A stretch of 64,000 nt of DNA, taken from NCBI RefSeq assembly GCF_900117455.1, contig NZ_FPHO01000003.1:1330501-1394500 (forward strand), given 5' to 3'. Within the stretch, counting starts at the first letter, position 1, and each line of letters opens with the position of its first letter. Shown here piece by piece: positions 8,717-20,655 of this stretch. A program made the translations under genes and the position numbers. Source of the stretch: Hyphomicrobium sp. CS1GBMeth3 (GTDB taxonomy: Bacteria; Pseudomonadota; Alphaproteobacteria; Rhizobiales; Hyphomicrobiaceae). The notes beneath the pieces were generated by a model. The model saw only the letters and a program-made list of their open reading frames with translations. It had not been told where the DNA came from and ran no database searches.

Positions 8717-9154
8717 ATGCTCGCGAAGGCAGATACGGACCATCCCGTGAACGACGAGACCCCATACGAGCAGGTGACGCACGGCATTCGCATCCGCGTC
8801 ACCCCGGAATACTCGGACGAGCAATCGACGCCGGACGAAGCTTATTTCTTTTGGGTCTACACCATCGAGATCGCCAACGAGAGCGACCGCACCGTCCAAC
8901 TCAAAAGCCGCGTCTGGCGCATCACGGACGCCAACGGAAAAACGGAGGAGGTGCGCGGCCCGGGCGTCGTGGGCCAGACGCCGGTCATTCCGCCCGGCCA
9001 ATCCTTCACGTACTCCTCCGGCTGTCCGCTTTCGACGCCCTCGGGTATCATGGTTGGTAGCTACCAGATGGTCGACGAGAGCGGGCGCCTGTTCGATGTC
9101 GCCATTCCCGCGTTCTCCCTCGACAGCCCCTACGCCACGCGCAGCGTGAACTAA
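8717..9154 (+). CDS. apaG: ApaG domain protein
   Basis: Up to 145 residues; the ApaG/DUF525 domain spans nearly all of it. The family features are YFFWVYTIEIANESDRTVQLKS near the middle of the first half, then RRW-like RVWRITDANG and, near residue 95, FTYSSGCPLSTPSGIMVGSY. ApaG is a small fibronectin-like fold linked to Co2+ resistance/Mg2+ efflux phenotypes; its biochemical role is unsettled. The start could be ATG 8717 or GTG 8747, the latter closer to the typical length of about 130 residues. It lies 46 bp after metZ and ends 5 bp before argE. Confidence 0.9.
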   Translation: MLAKADTDHPVNDETPYEQVTHGIRIRVTPEYSDEQSTPDEAYFFWVYTIEIANESDRTVQLKSRVWRITDANGKTEEVRGPGVVGQTPVIPPGQSFTYSSGCPLSTPSGIMVGSYQMVDESGRLFDVAIPAFSLDSPYATRSVN

Positions 9155-9159
9155 GGCCA

Positions 9160-10323
9160 ATGCCCGCCACGACATCCTCCTCCGCCATCGAGATCCTGGC
9201 TCGTCTCGTCGCCTTTGACACCACGAGCCACAAATCGAACCGTGCGCTCATCGCGTTCGTCGCGGACTACCTCTCCGAACACGGCGTCGAATCCCATCTG
9301 GTTCCAACCGAGGATGGCGAGAAGGCATCCCTGGTCGCAACCATCGGGCCCGAGGACGTTCCCGGCATCGGCCTGTCCGGCCACACCGACGTCGTCCCCG
9401 CCGATCCTGCCGCTTGGACCAGCGATCCCTTCACCTTGCGCGAGGCGAACGGCCGCCTGTACGGGCGCGGCACCGCCGACATGAAGGGCTATCTCGCTTG
9501 CGTGCTGGCCTTGGTGCCGGAGCTGAAGCGCCGCTCCCTGAAAGTGCCGATGCACATCCTCTTCTCCTATGACGAGGAGGTCGGCTGCATCGGCGTCCGC
9601 CCGATGATCGCAGAGCTCGGCAACCGGCTGCCGAAGCCGCGCGCGGTGATCGTAGGCGAGCCGACATCGATGGCTGTCGTCGATGCCCACAAAGGCCCGG
9701 TGCGCTGGAATGTGAGCATTACCGGCCACGCTGCCCACTCGAGCATGGCCCATCTCGGCGTCAACGCCATCGCCGCTGCCGCGCGCCTGATCGGCAAGCT
9801 GAGCGAGATCGAAGCCGAATTGGCAGACCTGCCGCCGGATCCGCGCTTCACGCCACCCTACCCGACACTACAGGTGACCGAGATCGAAGGCGGCATCGCA
9901 GCCAACATCGTGCCGGCGTCCTGCAGCTTCGTGTTCGATATCCGCGCCATGCCCGGCCTCGACATCGACGCCATCGAGCGCCGCCTCGTCGAGTTCGCCG
10001 AGACCGAATGCCTTCCTGCCATGCGCCGCATCGCGCCGGAGGCGGCCATCGAAATTCGGCAGGCCAATCGCGTGCCGCCATTCGCCGCCGAGCAGAGTTC
10101 GGACATCGTGGCACTGGCACTGAAGCTCGCAGGAGAGAACGCGACGAGCGCAGTGTCCTACGCCACCGAAGCCGGGCTGTTTCAGGTGGGCGGCATGCCG
10201 TCGGTTGTTTGCGGACCGGGCGACATCGCACAGGCCCACACGGCGGACGAATGGATCGCGATCTCGGAGATCGACCGCTGCCTCGCGTTCCTCGAACGCC
10301 TCGCCGACTGGGCCGAGACGTAA
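9160..10323 (+). CDS. argE: Acetylornithine deacetylase
   Basis: M20-family zinc hydrolase (387 residues) that releases acetate from N-acetylornithine in arginine synthesis. Metal and catalytic motifs: GHTDVVPADPAAW (about 72-84), RGTADMKGYLA (about 104-114) and YDEEVGCIG (about 137-145). ATG 9160 is preceded by AAGG and starts 5 bp after the apaG stop, suggesting translational coupling. It is distinguished from the DapE paralogue at 3300-4472 by the KGYLACVLALVPEL region and overall ArgE-like sequence. Confidence 0.92.
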   Translation: MPATTSSSAIEILARLVAFDTTSHKSNRALIAFVADYLSEHGVESHLVPTEDGEKASLVATIGPEDVPGIGLSGHTDVVPADPAAWTSDPFTLREANGRLYGRGTADMKGYLACVLALVPELKRRSLKVPMHILFSYDEEVGCIGVRPMIAELGNRLPKPRAVIVGEPTSMAVVDAHKGPVRWNVSITGHAAHSSMAHLGVNAIAAAARLIGKLSEIEAELADLPPDPRFTPPYPTLQVTEIEGGIAANIVPASCSFVFDIRAMPGLDIDAIERRLVEFAETECLPAMRRIAPEAAIEIRQANRVPPFAAEQSSDIVALALKLAGENATSAVSYATEAGLFQVGGMPSVVCGPGDIAQAHTADEWIAISEIDRCLAFLERLADWAET

Positions 10324-10352
10324 GCGCCGCATCGCCCTCTTCGTCGCCCATG

Positions 10353-10379
10353 AAAAAAGGCCGCTTTGGGGGGCGGCCT
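10353..10379 (-). terminator. Intrinsic terminator between convergent argE and HTH gene
   Basis: AGGCCGC (10358-10364) pairs with GCGGCCT (10373-10379). The A run at 10353-10358 becomes a U run on the minus strand, so it terminates the gene at 10392-10952. It may also stop argE read-through. Confidence 0.75.
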
Positions 10380-10391
10380 GAAGGTCTTGTT

Positions 10392-10952
10392 TTAGTGGAG
10401 AGTGGTTCGGATCTCCGAACGCTTGGGACAGAACGCTTTCGCCACTTCATTCAACCGGATCTGCTCACGCAACGCCGACGCTACCTCCGGTACGCGGAAA
10501 AACTCGTCCATCATGGCCCTCTGAGCCTCTGCGGTGGACGAGACCGCGTAGAGACCGAACGCACACCACCGTGTGAACCAGGAGAGCTGCGCTTCGGACA
10601 TGGTCGCGGGAACCACCTGGGCAAGGCCGCCGGAGGCAGCCGAGCCCAGGTTGGTACCGCGTTGTGCAGGCACCGCCTGACGGCGGGCTTCGAGCATCTC
10701 TGCCGAACCTATGCGGCATCCGCCGCTGTGTGCGCCCTGAGGAGCACCTCTCATCTCGGTCTTGAGCTTGTCTCTTAGCCTGCGAATTGTTGAGGGATCG
10801 GACACGCCGAGGGCCTTGATCGCCGTCGTCGGCCTCAGGCCCGGATCAGCCTCGATAAGCTCGGCGATCCTGCGCAGTTGCACGCGATCGTCGAGTCCGC
10901 TGCCCCTGGGTCGGCCGCGGCGCGCATAGTCAGAAGGCATATCCGGGTCCAT
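10392..10952 (-). CDS. HTH-domain protein of unknown function
   Basis: 186 residues, not confidently recognised. Residues about 24-67 look like a homeodomain-like helix-turn-helix (LRRIAELIEADPGLRPTTAI, then VSDPSTIRRLRDKLK), consistent with DNA binding. The middle is Gly/Ala-rich and low-complexity. The C-terminal third is an amphipathic helical stretch with many aromatics (LSWFTRWCAFGLYAVSS), loosely reminiscent of phasin-type or regulator oligomerisation helices. An alternative start is the in-frame ATG four codons later. Upstream DNA (10953-11143) is noticeably richer in A+T than the surroundings. Confidence 0.6.
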   Translation of the reverse strand: MDPDMPSDYARRGRPRGSGLDDRVQLRRIAELIEADPGLRPTTAIKALGVSDPSTIRRLRDKLKTEMRGAPQGAHSGGCRIGSAEMLEARRQAVPAQRGTNLGSAASGGLAQVVPATMSEAQLSWFTRWCAFGLYAVSSTAEAQRAMMDEFFRVPEVASALREQIRLNEVAKAFCPKRSEIRTTLH

Positions 10953-11143
10953 CCATCACGATTCGAATGCAATGAATCTTGATGAATTTCGCTCCCGGAT
11001 GCCAAGGAGAAAAACCAAAGCCAGACAAAGAGAAGCGGGGTTGTATTGAGAAATGTTGCGAAAAAGATTCTTTGCCTTGTATGTCTCGAGAACAAAGCGG
11101 GTCTTTTCGCAGAGCAAAGACGCACCCGCCGAAGTGCCCGCCA

Positions 11144-12145
11144 TTAATCGATAAAACCGCGCATGCGGGCGAGATGCGAGAGCTTCACTTCCGGTCTGGC
11201 ACCCATCTGCCCGATGATCTCGGCCGCGGCGAAGCTGCCGAGCTGCCCGGCCGCCTTGAAATCGAAACCGCGCGCCAGCCCATAGAGGAAGCCCGCCGCG
11301 TAAAGATCGCCGGCGCCAGTGGTATCGACGACTTTGGCAACCGGCTCGGCCGAAACGAGCACCGGCGTGCCGTCGGACACGATCACAGAGCCCTTCTCGC
11401 TGCGCGTCAGCACGGCGAGCCTGGTGTCGCGGGCCACGTGTTTCATGGCCTCGTCGAAGCTCGCAGTCTCATAGAGGGCCAGGATCTCGCTTTCGTTGGC
11501 GAACAGGATACCAATGCCGGAACGAATGAGCGCCAGGAACTCCGCCCGGTGCCGGTTGACGCAGAAAGAGTCCGAAAGGGTGAGCGCCACGCGCCGGCCG
11601 GCATCGTTGGCGATCGCGACTGCCTGCCGGAACGCCGCCTTGGCCTCATCCCGATCGAACAGATAGCCCTCGAGATAGACGATGTTCGAGGCCTTGATGA
11701 TCTCCGGATCGACCTCGCCCTGGTCGAGATCGGTGCTGATGCCGAGGAAGGTGTTCATCGTCCGCTGCCCGTCGGGCGTGACGAGGATCAGCGAGCGCGA
11801 CGTCGCGCGATCGGAGCCTGCCACCGCCGGCGTTTTGAACGTCACCCCCGCCGCACTGATGTCGTGGCGGAAGATGCGGCCGAACTCGTCCTCGCTGACC
11901 TTGCCGATGAACGCCGAGCGTCCGCCGAGCGAAGCGACGCCGGCGACCGTGTTGGCCGCGGAACCACCCGAGATTTCGACGGCAGGCCCCATTTCCCGAT
12001 AGAGGGTGTCGACGGTCGCGGAATCGACGAGGCGCATATGCCCTTTGGGAGCACTGTGGCGATCGAGGAAGGCATCATCGCAGCGGCCAAGGATATCGAC
12101 GATCGCGTTGCCGATCGCGACCACATCGAATTGCGTGCCGGGCAT
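11144..12145 (-). CDS. PfkB-family carbohydrate/adenosine kinase
   Basis: 333-residue ribokinase-like kinase. The N-terminal GNAIVDILGR and the substrate-binding GGSAANTVAGVASLGG (about 60-75) are typical, and the C-terminal signature DTTGAGDLYAAGFLYG (about 275-290) contains the catalytic Asp and anion hole. Rhizobial homologues are usually labelled adenosine kinase; the substrate cannot be settled from sequence alone. ATG 12145 has GGAG about 10 bases upstream. It lies downstream of holA on the same strand, with about 100 bp between. Confidence 0.85.
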   Translation of the reverse strand: MPGTQFDVVAIGNAIVDILGRCDDAFLDRHSAPKGHMRLVDSATVDTLYREMGPAVEISGGSAANTVAGVASLGGRSAFIGKVSEDEFGRIFRHDISAAGVTFKTPAVAGSDRATSRSLILVTPDGQRTMNTFLGISTDLDQGEVDPEIIKASNIVYLEGYLFDRDEAKAAFRQAVAIANDAGRRVALTLSDSFCVNRHRAEFLALIRSGIGILFANESEILALYETASFDEAMKHVARDTRLAVLTRSEKGSVIVSDGTPVLVSAEPVAKVVDTTGAGDLYAAGFLYGLARGFDFKAAGQLGSFAAAEIIGQMGARPEVKLSHLARMRGFID

Positions 12146-12248
12146 TGTGTTGTATCTCCGTGACCGCGCTGAGGTAAGGCGCGCACTATAGGCATAGAGC
12201 CCGCCTGCGCAACGCGCCCGCGCCGCGCACCGCCGGAGGCGAGGCACT

Positions 12249-13292
12249 TTACCTCGTCCGCCCGGCCTGCCCTTCCCGGGCCAGCATGGCGAGCCCCATC
12301 AGAAGCCGCTCCGCCAACGGCTCGTCGAGGCCGCCCGCAAGGCGTGCCGACCGCGCCGCCGTCGAAATGCGCTTCAAAGCCTCGGTAAGCCGCGGCGTGG
12401 TCCACATCCGGCACTGGGCAGCGAACGCGTCCTTCTGCTTGAAGTGCAATGGAGGGCGCATCTGGCGCAGCGCGTCGTCGAGCGAGCTGCCCCGGTCCAC
12501 CGTGGCCCGCGCCCGGTGCAGCCGCTGGAAATGCCGCTGCGTGGCGGCAATGATCGCCTGCGGGCTCTCCCCGGCGGAGACGGCGCGGCCGCATTCCGCC
12601 ACGGCCCGCTGCATCTGCCCGGCCGCCGCCGCGAAGGTGATGCGCTCGATGGCAAGCTCCGAGACGTCGCCAACCACGGCCTCGATATCCTCGATGCCGA
12701 TCTCGCGGCCACCGCCCACATAGAGCAGAAGCTTCTCGATCTCACCGCGCGACAGCGCCCGGTCGGCGCCAAGCCGCTCGACCAGCGCTTGGCTCGCGTC
12801 TGCACTGATCTTCGCGCCGGCCTCTCGCACCATTTCGCGGATCAGACCCTCAAGGTCCTGCGCCGCATCCGCATAGCACGCGACCGCCGCCGCCAGCGGC
12901 GACTTCTCGAACAGCGTGCGCATGGCTTCATCGGGGCGCAGATTCCCCGCTTCGACGATCAGCATGCCTTCGAGCCCACCGCCCTCGAGCAGAGGCTTCA
13001 GCGCCGCGGCCGTCACCTTTCGGCTCGCCGTCGTGCGCACGATCTTCGGCCCGCCGAACATCGGCACTGTGCCAAGCTCGACCACGAGCCGGTCAGGGTC
13101 GCTATCGAGATCGGCATCATCGAGCCGGATCAGCTCGCCTGGCGGATCGAAGCGCGCCGCCGAAGCCTTGGCCAACGCTTGCGCGCGTTCGCCGACAAGC
13201 CCCGCGTCGGACCCGAAGAACAGCACGGCGCGGATCTTGGGATCGGGAGAGGAGACGAACGCTTGGGCCTGATGCGCCTTGACGGCAACCAT
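12249..13292 (-). CDS. holA: DNA polymerase III subunit delta
   Basis: Clamp-loader subunit that opens the beta clamp. The 347-residue length is normal. The N-terminal AAA+-like region contains VLFFGSDAGLVGERAQAL, followed by the conserved RLDDADLDSDPDRLVVELGT and FGGPKIVRT segments; the rest is helical, with LLMGLAMLAREG at the end. The order leuS-lptE-holA on the minus strand is the standard alphaproteobacterial arrangement, linking outer-membrane biogenesis to replication genes only by neighbourhood. Confidence 0.93.
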   Translation of the reverse strand: MVAVKAHQAQAFVSSPDPKIRAVLFFGSDAGLVGERAQALAKASAARFDPPGELIRLDDADLDSDPDRLVVELGTVPMFGGPKIVRTTASRKVTAAALKPLLEGGGLEGMLIVEAGNLRPDEAMRTLFEKSPLAAAVACYADAAQDLEGLIREMVREAGAKISADASQALVERLGADRALSRGEIEKLLLYVGGGREIGIEDIEAVVGDVSELAIERITFAAAAGQMQRAVAECGRAVSAGESPQAIIAATQRHFQRLHRARATVDRGSSLDDALRQMRPPLHFKQKDAFAAQCRMWTTPRLTEALKRISTAARSARLAGGLDEPLAERLLMGLAMLAREGQAGRTR

Positions 13293-13398
13293 GGAGAGAT
13301 GAGCGCCTCGGAATGCCTAAGAAATCAAACGTGCTGTCTGGAGACGGCACGATAGAGCAAAGCGCAGGCGCATTGCATCGAAATGCAGGGAGGGCGCG

Positions 13399-13986
13399 CT
13401 AAGCCGCGCTCGCGAGATGGGCGGAAAGCCGGGCCTTGAGATCCTCACCGACGACCTTGGAGGCGCGGTTCTCGGCATCCTCGCGCGCCCGCACGTTGGA
13501 GAAGATCGACGTATTGCGCTCGAAGGCTGCGCGGCCGTAGCTCGTACCGGTCAGAACCACGCTGTTGTCGGAGACACGCACGAGCCGGAACTTAGCTTCG
13601 ACGCTGTAGACTTGGCTGCCCGATTCACCGTCGACGCGGACCAGCGTGGAGGTCACGCTCTCGCGGATGGCCACTTCGAGCCGCAGGTCGGGCTGAACGA
13701 CCTCGCCGCCACCGCCGGTGGCGTGGAAGATGAGCTCGTTACGAATCTGCTGCCCGACGCGACCGGGAATGGTCGCCACCGAGACCCGTGCCAGGCGCTC
13801 GTCAGCATGAGCACCACCGATTGCAGATCCACCATAAAGCGGGCGGAAACCGCCGTTGCCGCAGCCGGCCAGGAGAGGTGCGACCAGGGTTGCGGCCAGC
13901 ACGAGGCGCGACGCGGTCCGCAAGCCGCCATACAGACGGCCAGCCTTCCGGTCCAAAGCGCTTAGTGTGCCGACGCTCGAACGCAT
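13399..13986 (-). CDS. lptE: LPS assembly lipoprotein LptE
   Basis: 195 residues with a signal peptide ending in the lipobox LLAGC (cysteine near residue 42), so it is a lipoprotein, presumably outer-membrane. The FRPLYGG segment after the cysteine and the LptE-like body (VATIPGRVGQQIRNEL, then LVRVDGESGSQVYSVEAKF) match the family that plugs the LptD barrel. The N-terminus before the hydrophobic core is long and basic; a later start may be used. It sits between leuS and holA as usual. Confidence 0.9.
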   Translation of the reverse strand: MRSSVGTLSALDRKAGRLYGGLRTASRLVLAATLVAPLLAGCGNGGFRPLYGGSAIGGAHADERLARVSVATIPGRVGQQIRNELIFHATGGGGEVVQPDLRLEVAIRESVTSTLVRVDGESGSQVYSVEAKFRLVRVSDNSVVLTGTSYGRAAFERNTSIFSNVRAREDAENRASKVVGEDLKARLSAHLASAA

Positions 13987-14080
13987 GAGCCCGCCTGCCC
14001 CCGACCCCGTTTTCCCCGCCGGACCTTATCAATCCGAAGCGTAAAACCCGGGCCCCTTCAATGACCTGGGCGAGAACGCC

Positions 14081-16717
<2,637 letters not shown>

Positions 16718-16820
16718 GGGTTTTTGTCTCTGTCCGAAAGTAGCCGGGTATTGAGCGCAAAGGAGGGGTGCGGTCAAGGCGCGGACTGCCGCCCCGAAGG
16801 GCCACGTCCCGAGCCACTTG

Positions 16821-17951
16821 TCATTTCCCGTCCGGCACCGCCGGAAACGGCGCAAACTCGTTGCTGTCGTTCATGAGAAGCTCGAAGAACCGGATGTTGA
16901 TGAAGAGCTTGTCCCGCCCGTCCCTCTCCTCGCGCAGAACGCCGGCGGCGATCAGCTGGTTGAGATGCCCGGCCGCCGTCTTGCGGGTGCCGAGCCCAGC
17001 CTCCACCAGATCGCCGATCCGCACATAAGGTTGAACGAAGAGCAGCTCCACCAGCTCTCTTTTGTAGACTTTCGGCAAGGCCACTTGAACGTATCGAACC
17101 GTATCGTGCATCAGCGCTTTGATCGCCCAGATCTTGCCGCGCGTCCAAGTCGCCATATCTTCCACGGCATTCAGCATGTAGAGGATCCAAGGCTCCCAGG
17201 CCTGCTCGGTCGTCACTTCGAGCAAAAGCTTGTAGTAGTCGCTGCGCCGATCGTTGATGAACCGGCTGAGATAGAGGATCGGCAGGTCCAGCAACCCTTT
17301 CTCGATCAGAAAAAGGATGTTGAGCACGCGCCCCGTTCGTCCGTTGCCGTCTGGAAACGGGTGGATCGCTTCGAACTGATAGTGGGCGATCGCCATCTTG
17401 ATCAGGGGATCGAGATCCGACTCGTCGTGGATGAACCGCTCCCAGTCCGTCATCTTGTCCCGCAGCACGTCCTCACCTTCGGGCGGGGTGTAGATGACGC
17501 GCCCGTTTTGATTTCTGAGGTTGGTGCCCGACGTGCGGCGAAGATCGAGGTCGACGTCCTTGATCGCGCGGCAAACCTCGATGGCGGTATTGGTCGTCAA
17601 TGGCCGACCGCTTTTCAGGCTCTCGAAGCCCCTCAGCAGCGCCGTTCGGTAGCGCAGCGTCTCCTTGGTCGCGATATCGGCCTGATGGGTGTCCGCGTTG
17701 GCGAAGCGGAAAAGCTTGTCGTTGGTGGTGACGATATTCTCGATGGCCGAGCTGTCTTTCGCCTCCCGAAGCGGGATCGAGTTGATTAGGACGTCCTGGT
17801 TGGGAATGAGGGCCGCCGCCTCCTTGAGCGCCGCGAGCTTTGCGCGGGCGCCGACGCAGGCTTTCAGGATCGACTTGGTCTCCAGGTCCACGCCGGGCGG
17901 GAGGCCGGGCAGCGCATTGAAAGGCCGGTTTGGATCGAAGGGTATCATCAT
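16821..17951 (-). CDS. Fic-domain protein (putative AMPylase) with C-terminal winged helix
   Basis: 376 residues. The Fic motif [12 protein letters not shown] (about residues 204-215) is complete, so nucleotidyl transfer, typically AMP onto a protein hydroxyl, is expected. An N-terminal SSAIENI (about 67-73) matches the [ST]xxxE[GN] inhibitory helix, indicating a self-inhibited class II Fic protein. The C-terminal about 80 residues ([20 protein letters not shown] onward) look like a winged helix, suggesting DNA binding or autoregulation. The start is ATG 17951, with a second ATG directly after it. Three dyad repeats begin exactly at the start codon. The target protein is unknown. Confidence 0.88.
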   Translation of the reverse strand: MMIPFDPNRPFNALPGLPPGVDLETKSILKACVGARAKLAALKEAAALIPNQDVLINSIPLREAKDSSAIENIVTTNDKLFRFANADTHQADIATKETLRYRTALLRGFESLKSGRPLTTNTAIEVCRAIKDVDLDLRRTSGTNLRNQNGRVIYTPPEGEDVLRDKMTDWERFIHDESDLDPLIKMAIAHYQFEAIHPFPDGNGRTGRVLNILFLIEKGLLDLPILYLSRFINDRRSDYYKLLLEVTTEQAWEPWILYMLNAVEDMATWTRGKIWAIKALMHDTVRYVQVALPKVYKRELVELLFVQPYVRIGDLVEAGLGTRKTAAGHLNQLIAAGVLREERDGRDKLFINIRFFELLMNDSNEFAPFPAVPDGK

Positions 17952-18123
17952 GGGTAATTTTTGGCATTTTCTACCCGCAAATACCAGACACAGGTCGCCG
18001 TTACCCACATGAGGCTACATATGAGTAAATTTCACATTATTTTACCCATATAGGCGCCGACGTAGGTAACCACGACCCACATGACCGCTCATATGCGCAA
18101 ATTTCGCGATTTTTTACACATAT
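17950..18123. repeat. Three spaced dyad repeats in the Fic/YggS intergenic region
   Basis: Three related imperfect palindromes lie at 17950-17978, 18021-18049 and 18093-18121, spaced 71-72 bp. Each begins ATG(G/A/C)(G/C)(T/C)AA and ends in a run of T followed by TAC(C/A)C. Copies two and three belong to a larger unit: 18003-18051 and 18075-18123, both 49 bases, starting ACCCACATGA, with about 37 of 49 positions identical by hand alignment. The DNA is AT-rich against a GC-rich background. Probable operators for the Fic gene, with its own winged helix a candidate ligand. Confidence 0.6.
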
Positions 18124-18171
18124 TCCACGCCTCATAGCCACACCGTGCGCATGTCGGCTAAACCGAACTCC

Positions 18172-18849
18172 ATGACCGATCCCACCACGCACACACCCAC
18201 CACCGCCCTCGCCGACGTCCAGGCCCGCATCGCCGCCGCCGCGCACGAAGCTGGCCGCGAACCAGCTACCGTGCACCTGATCGCCGTATCAAAGACCTTC
18301 GGCCCCGAGGCCATCCTGCCCGTTATCGAAGCCGGCCATCGCCTGTTCGGTGAGAACCGCGTGCAGGAGGCCAAGGCGAAATGGCCGGATCTGCGTGTCC
18401 GCTTCCCCGACCTCCTCCTGCACCTGATCGGCCCGCTCCAGTCCAACAAGACGCGCGAGGCCGTCGCGCTGTTCGACGCCATCCACACCGTCGACCGGCC
18501 CAAGATCGCCCGCGCCATCGCCGACGAGCAGAAGCACCAGTGCAAACGCCTCAAGCTCTTCATCCAGGTCAACACCGGCGAGGAGCCGCAAAAAGCCGGC
18601 ATTGCACCGCAGGAGGCAGCGAGCTTCCTCGCCCATTGCCGTGATGACCTCAGCCTCGAGATCGCGGGCCTCATGTGCATCCCGCCGCAGGACGAAGAGC
18701 CGGCCGTGCACTTCGCCTTCCTGGCTAAGCTCGCCGACGAACTGAAACTCGCCGAGCTCAGCATGGGCATGAGCGGCGACTTCGAGACCGCCGTCGCCTT
18801 CGGCGCCACCTACGTGCGTGTGGGCTCAGCCATTTTCGGCGCCCGCTGA
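18172..18849 (+). CDS. YggS-family pyridoxal-phosphate homeostasis protein
   Basis: 225-residue alanine-racemase-like TIM-barrel fold. VHLIAVSKTFGPEAI (about 37-51) carries the PLP lysine, followed by FGENRVQEAKAKW, LHLIGPLQSNK and, near the end, LSMGMSGDFETAVAFGATYVRVGSAIFG, all hallmark segments. It binds PLP and helps balance vitamin B6 and amino-acid pools. ATG 18172 is chosen; ATG 18151 or GTG 18145 are possible and neither has a strong ribosome site. It is divergent from the Fic gene, so the dyad repeats could affect both. Confidence 0.92.
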   Translation: MTDPTTHTPTTALADVQARIAAAAHEAGREPATVHLIAVSKTFGPEAILPVIEAGHRLFGENRVQEAKAKWPDLRVRFPDLLLHLIGPLQSNKTREAVALFDAIHTVDRPKIARAIADEQKHQCKRLKLFIQVNTGEEPQKAGIAPQEAASFLAHCRDDLSLEIAGLMCIPPQDEEPAVHFAFLAKLADELKLAELSMGMSGDFETAVAFGATYVRVGSAIFGAR

Positions 18850-19002
18850 TCCGCGCAAACGGCGGGCTTGCCTGCAACAAGCAGCATCTACCCACAGCTT
18901 TTCCACGCCGCACGCACCCTGCCGGGCCCGTGTTGCAGAAGCGAATGCTAGCCTTTTGCCAATTCCGTGATTCGCATTCGCACGCCCTCCAGGGAGACCG
19001 GC

Positions 19003-19917
19003 ATGACAGCAACTGCCCTCAAGGTGGCCGAAATCCAAGCCGACGCCGCAGCCGCCGATGCCGCGCGCGACGCGCGCGCCGAAGCCATGGAGCAGGCAGT
19101 CATAGAATCGAAGACGCAGCCTCGCCGCACAAAGGGCAAGGCGCCCCGCAAGCGCGCCTCCGACGGCTGGAATCGCTTCGTCGTCGACATCTGGATCACC
19201 GATCTCAACTTCACGGAGTTCGGCATCTACAAGCGCACGCGCAACCGCGCCAAGTCGCGTCAGTTCACGACCGACATGGATATCTTCGGCGAGATCATCG
19301 AGGACGGAAAGCGCACAGGCCTCTTCGGCTACCGCGAGGACGCCTGGAAAAAGGCCGAGGGCATGGACAAGCGCCTCGTCTTCAAGCTGTTCACCGATAA
19401 CCTCAACTGGCGCGCCACGATGGACCTGATGGTCGGCCGTTCGCTGCAGCAGACCATCGGCGCCCGCGGCATGCCGGTGATGACCTACTCGATCAACACC
19501 AACGACGACCAGTTCATCATCTATCTCGAGCGCTCGGCCAACAAGTGGCCGTTCATGCCCGAGCACTTCTCGTTCTTCATCATCGACAACTCAGGCAAGC
19601 CCGAGTTCTATCGCCTGAAGCGCGCCTTCATCAATCTTGGCGGCGACTATTCGTTGATCAATCAGCACGGGGAAACCGTCGGCTATCTCGACGGCAAGGT
19701 GTTTTCGATCGGCGGCAAGTGGAAGGGCCAAATACGCGCTGGCGCCGACAAGCGCTTGATGACGGTGATGAACCTGTTCGGTGCCATGATGGTCTTCAAC
19801 CGCGACTGCCGTCATCACATGAAGCGGCTCTACAAGGGCATGCTGGCCGGCAAAGTGAAACCCGAGCTCGACCGCCAGGAAGCCGACCTTTACATGAACC
19901 CGCGCCGCGTCCGCTGA
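19003..19917 (+). CDS. Conserved hypothetical protein, possible LURP-one/YxjI-like fold
   Basis: 304 residues. The start at ATG 19003 is supported by AGGGAG upstream. An alanine-rich charged N-terminus (about 60 residues) is followed by a well-structured region rich in aromatics. Near residue 225-240 there is NQHGETVGYLDGKVFSIGGK, which resembles the repeated beta-hairpin of LURP-one-related/YxjI proteins; this likeness is weak and only suggestive. No catalytic motif, signal peptide or membrane segment is seen. Codon use matches the surroundings, so it is probably a real gene in an alphaproteobacterial family whose role I do not know. Confidence 0.65.
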   Translation: MTATALKVAEIQADAAAADAARDARAEAMEQAVIESKTQPRRTKGKAPRKRASDGWNRFVVDIWITDLNFTEFGIYKRTRNRAKSRQFTTDMDIFGEIIEDGKRTGLFGYREDAWKKAEGMDKRLVFKLFTDNLNWRATMDLMVGRSLQQTIGARGMPVMTYSINTNDDQFIIYLERSANKWPFMPEHFSFFIIDNSGKPEFYRLKRAFINLGGDYSLINQHGETVGYLDGKVFSIGGKWKGQIRAGADKRLMTVMNLFGAMMVFNRDCRHHMKRLYKGMLAGKVKPELDRQEADLYMNPRRVR

Positions 19918-19963
19918 TCCGCGCAGATACTCGGGCAGCAGATCGCAAACAAGTTTAGCCAGC

Positions 19964-20494
19964 TCAATGCAGCGTCGTCACGCCGGTTTGCGGCGCCTGA
20001 TGCCTATCGTTGCTTTCTTCGCTGTCGGCTGATCCGCTCATTGTCGCTAAAGAGCAATCGATCTGGCGCAACCCTTCCACGAACGATGAGAGGCGCCCCG
20101 AGATCTTGTCGATGAAATGCTCGGCGAGAGTCGGATCGGCCGTCATCTGCGCCAGCAATTCCGAGCGTGTGATGCGCAGCGCCCGAACCGAGGTGCGAGC
20201 GACAACGGTTGAGGTGCACTCCGTCTCGATCAGCATCGTCATCTCGGAGATCAACGCGCCTGCCGGCAGCGCCTCGTTGCTGCCAGCCTCAAGCCCTGGC
20301 CCTTCCGTGCGCACGGCCTCGCCTGAGACGAGCAGCACCGCCGCGTCCGGATCCGCATGTGCAGCCACGATCACGTCACCGGGCTTGTAGACGATACGAT
20401 CCGCCCGTCGCGCGATCTCGGTGAGCTGCAGCGGCTTCAGGCCCTGAAACAGGGGCACATTGAGAAGTGGAAGCACAAGCGCATCGATAGCCAT
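19964..20494 (-). CDS. Stand-alone cyclic-nucleotide-binding-domain protein
   Basis: 176 residues. The Crp-like beta-roll is visible: FQGLKPLQLTEIARRA, then YKPGDVIVAAHADPDAAVLLVSGEA, and GALISEMTML in the phosphate-binding-cassette position. There is no following helix-turn-helix, so it is not a classical Crp/Fnr activator; it may be a regulatory partner or act through protein contacts. The cassette lacks the canonical Arg seen in cAMP binders, so ligand binding is uncertain. ATG 20494 was chosen over 20509. Confidence 0.78.
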   Translation of the reverse strand: MAIDALVLPLLNVPLFQGLKPLQLTEIARRADRIVYKPGDVIVAAHADPDAAVLLVSGEAVRTEGPGLEAGSNEALPAGALISEMTMLIETECTSTVVARTSVRALRITRSELLAQMTADPTLAEHFIDKISGRLSSFVEGLRQIDCSLATMSGSADSEESNDRHQAPQTGVTTLH

Positions 20495-20655
20495 GATCGG
20501 ACCCCGCAACCGAAACTCATTGCGAGACGATGGCCGCTTAGGGTCCTTGGGCCGGCAGCGTGACTCATCGGTCTCGTCAAAAGGAGGCTCGGGCGATTCG
20601 GCCCCTTCGGTCCAGGCTCAAAGCCGCGCGTGTTGATGGGACAAGAACAAGCTGT

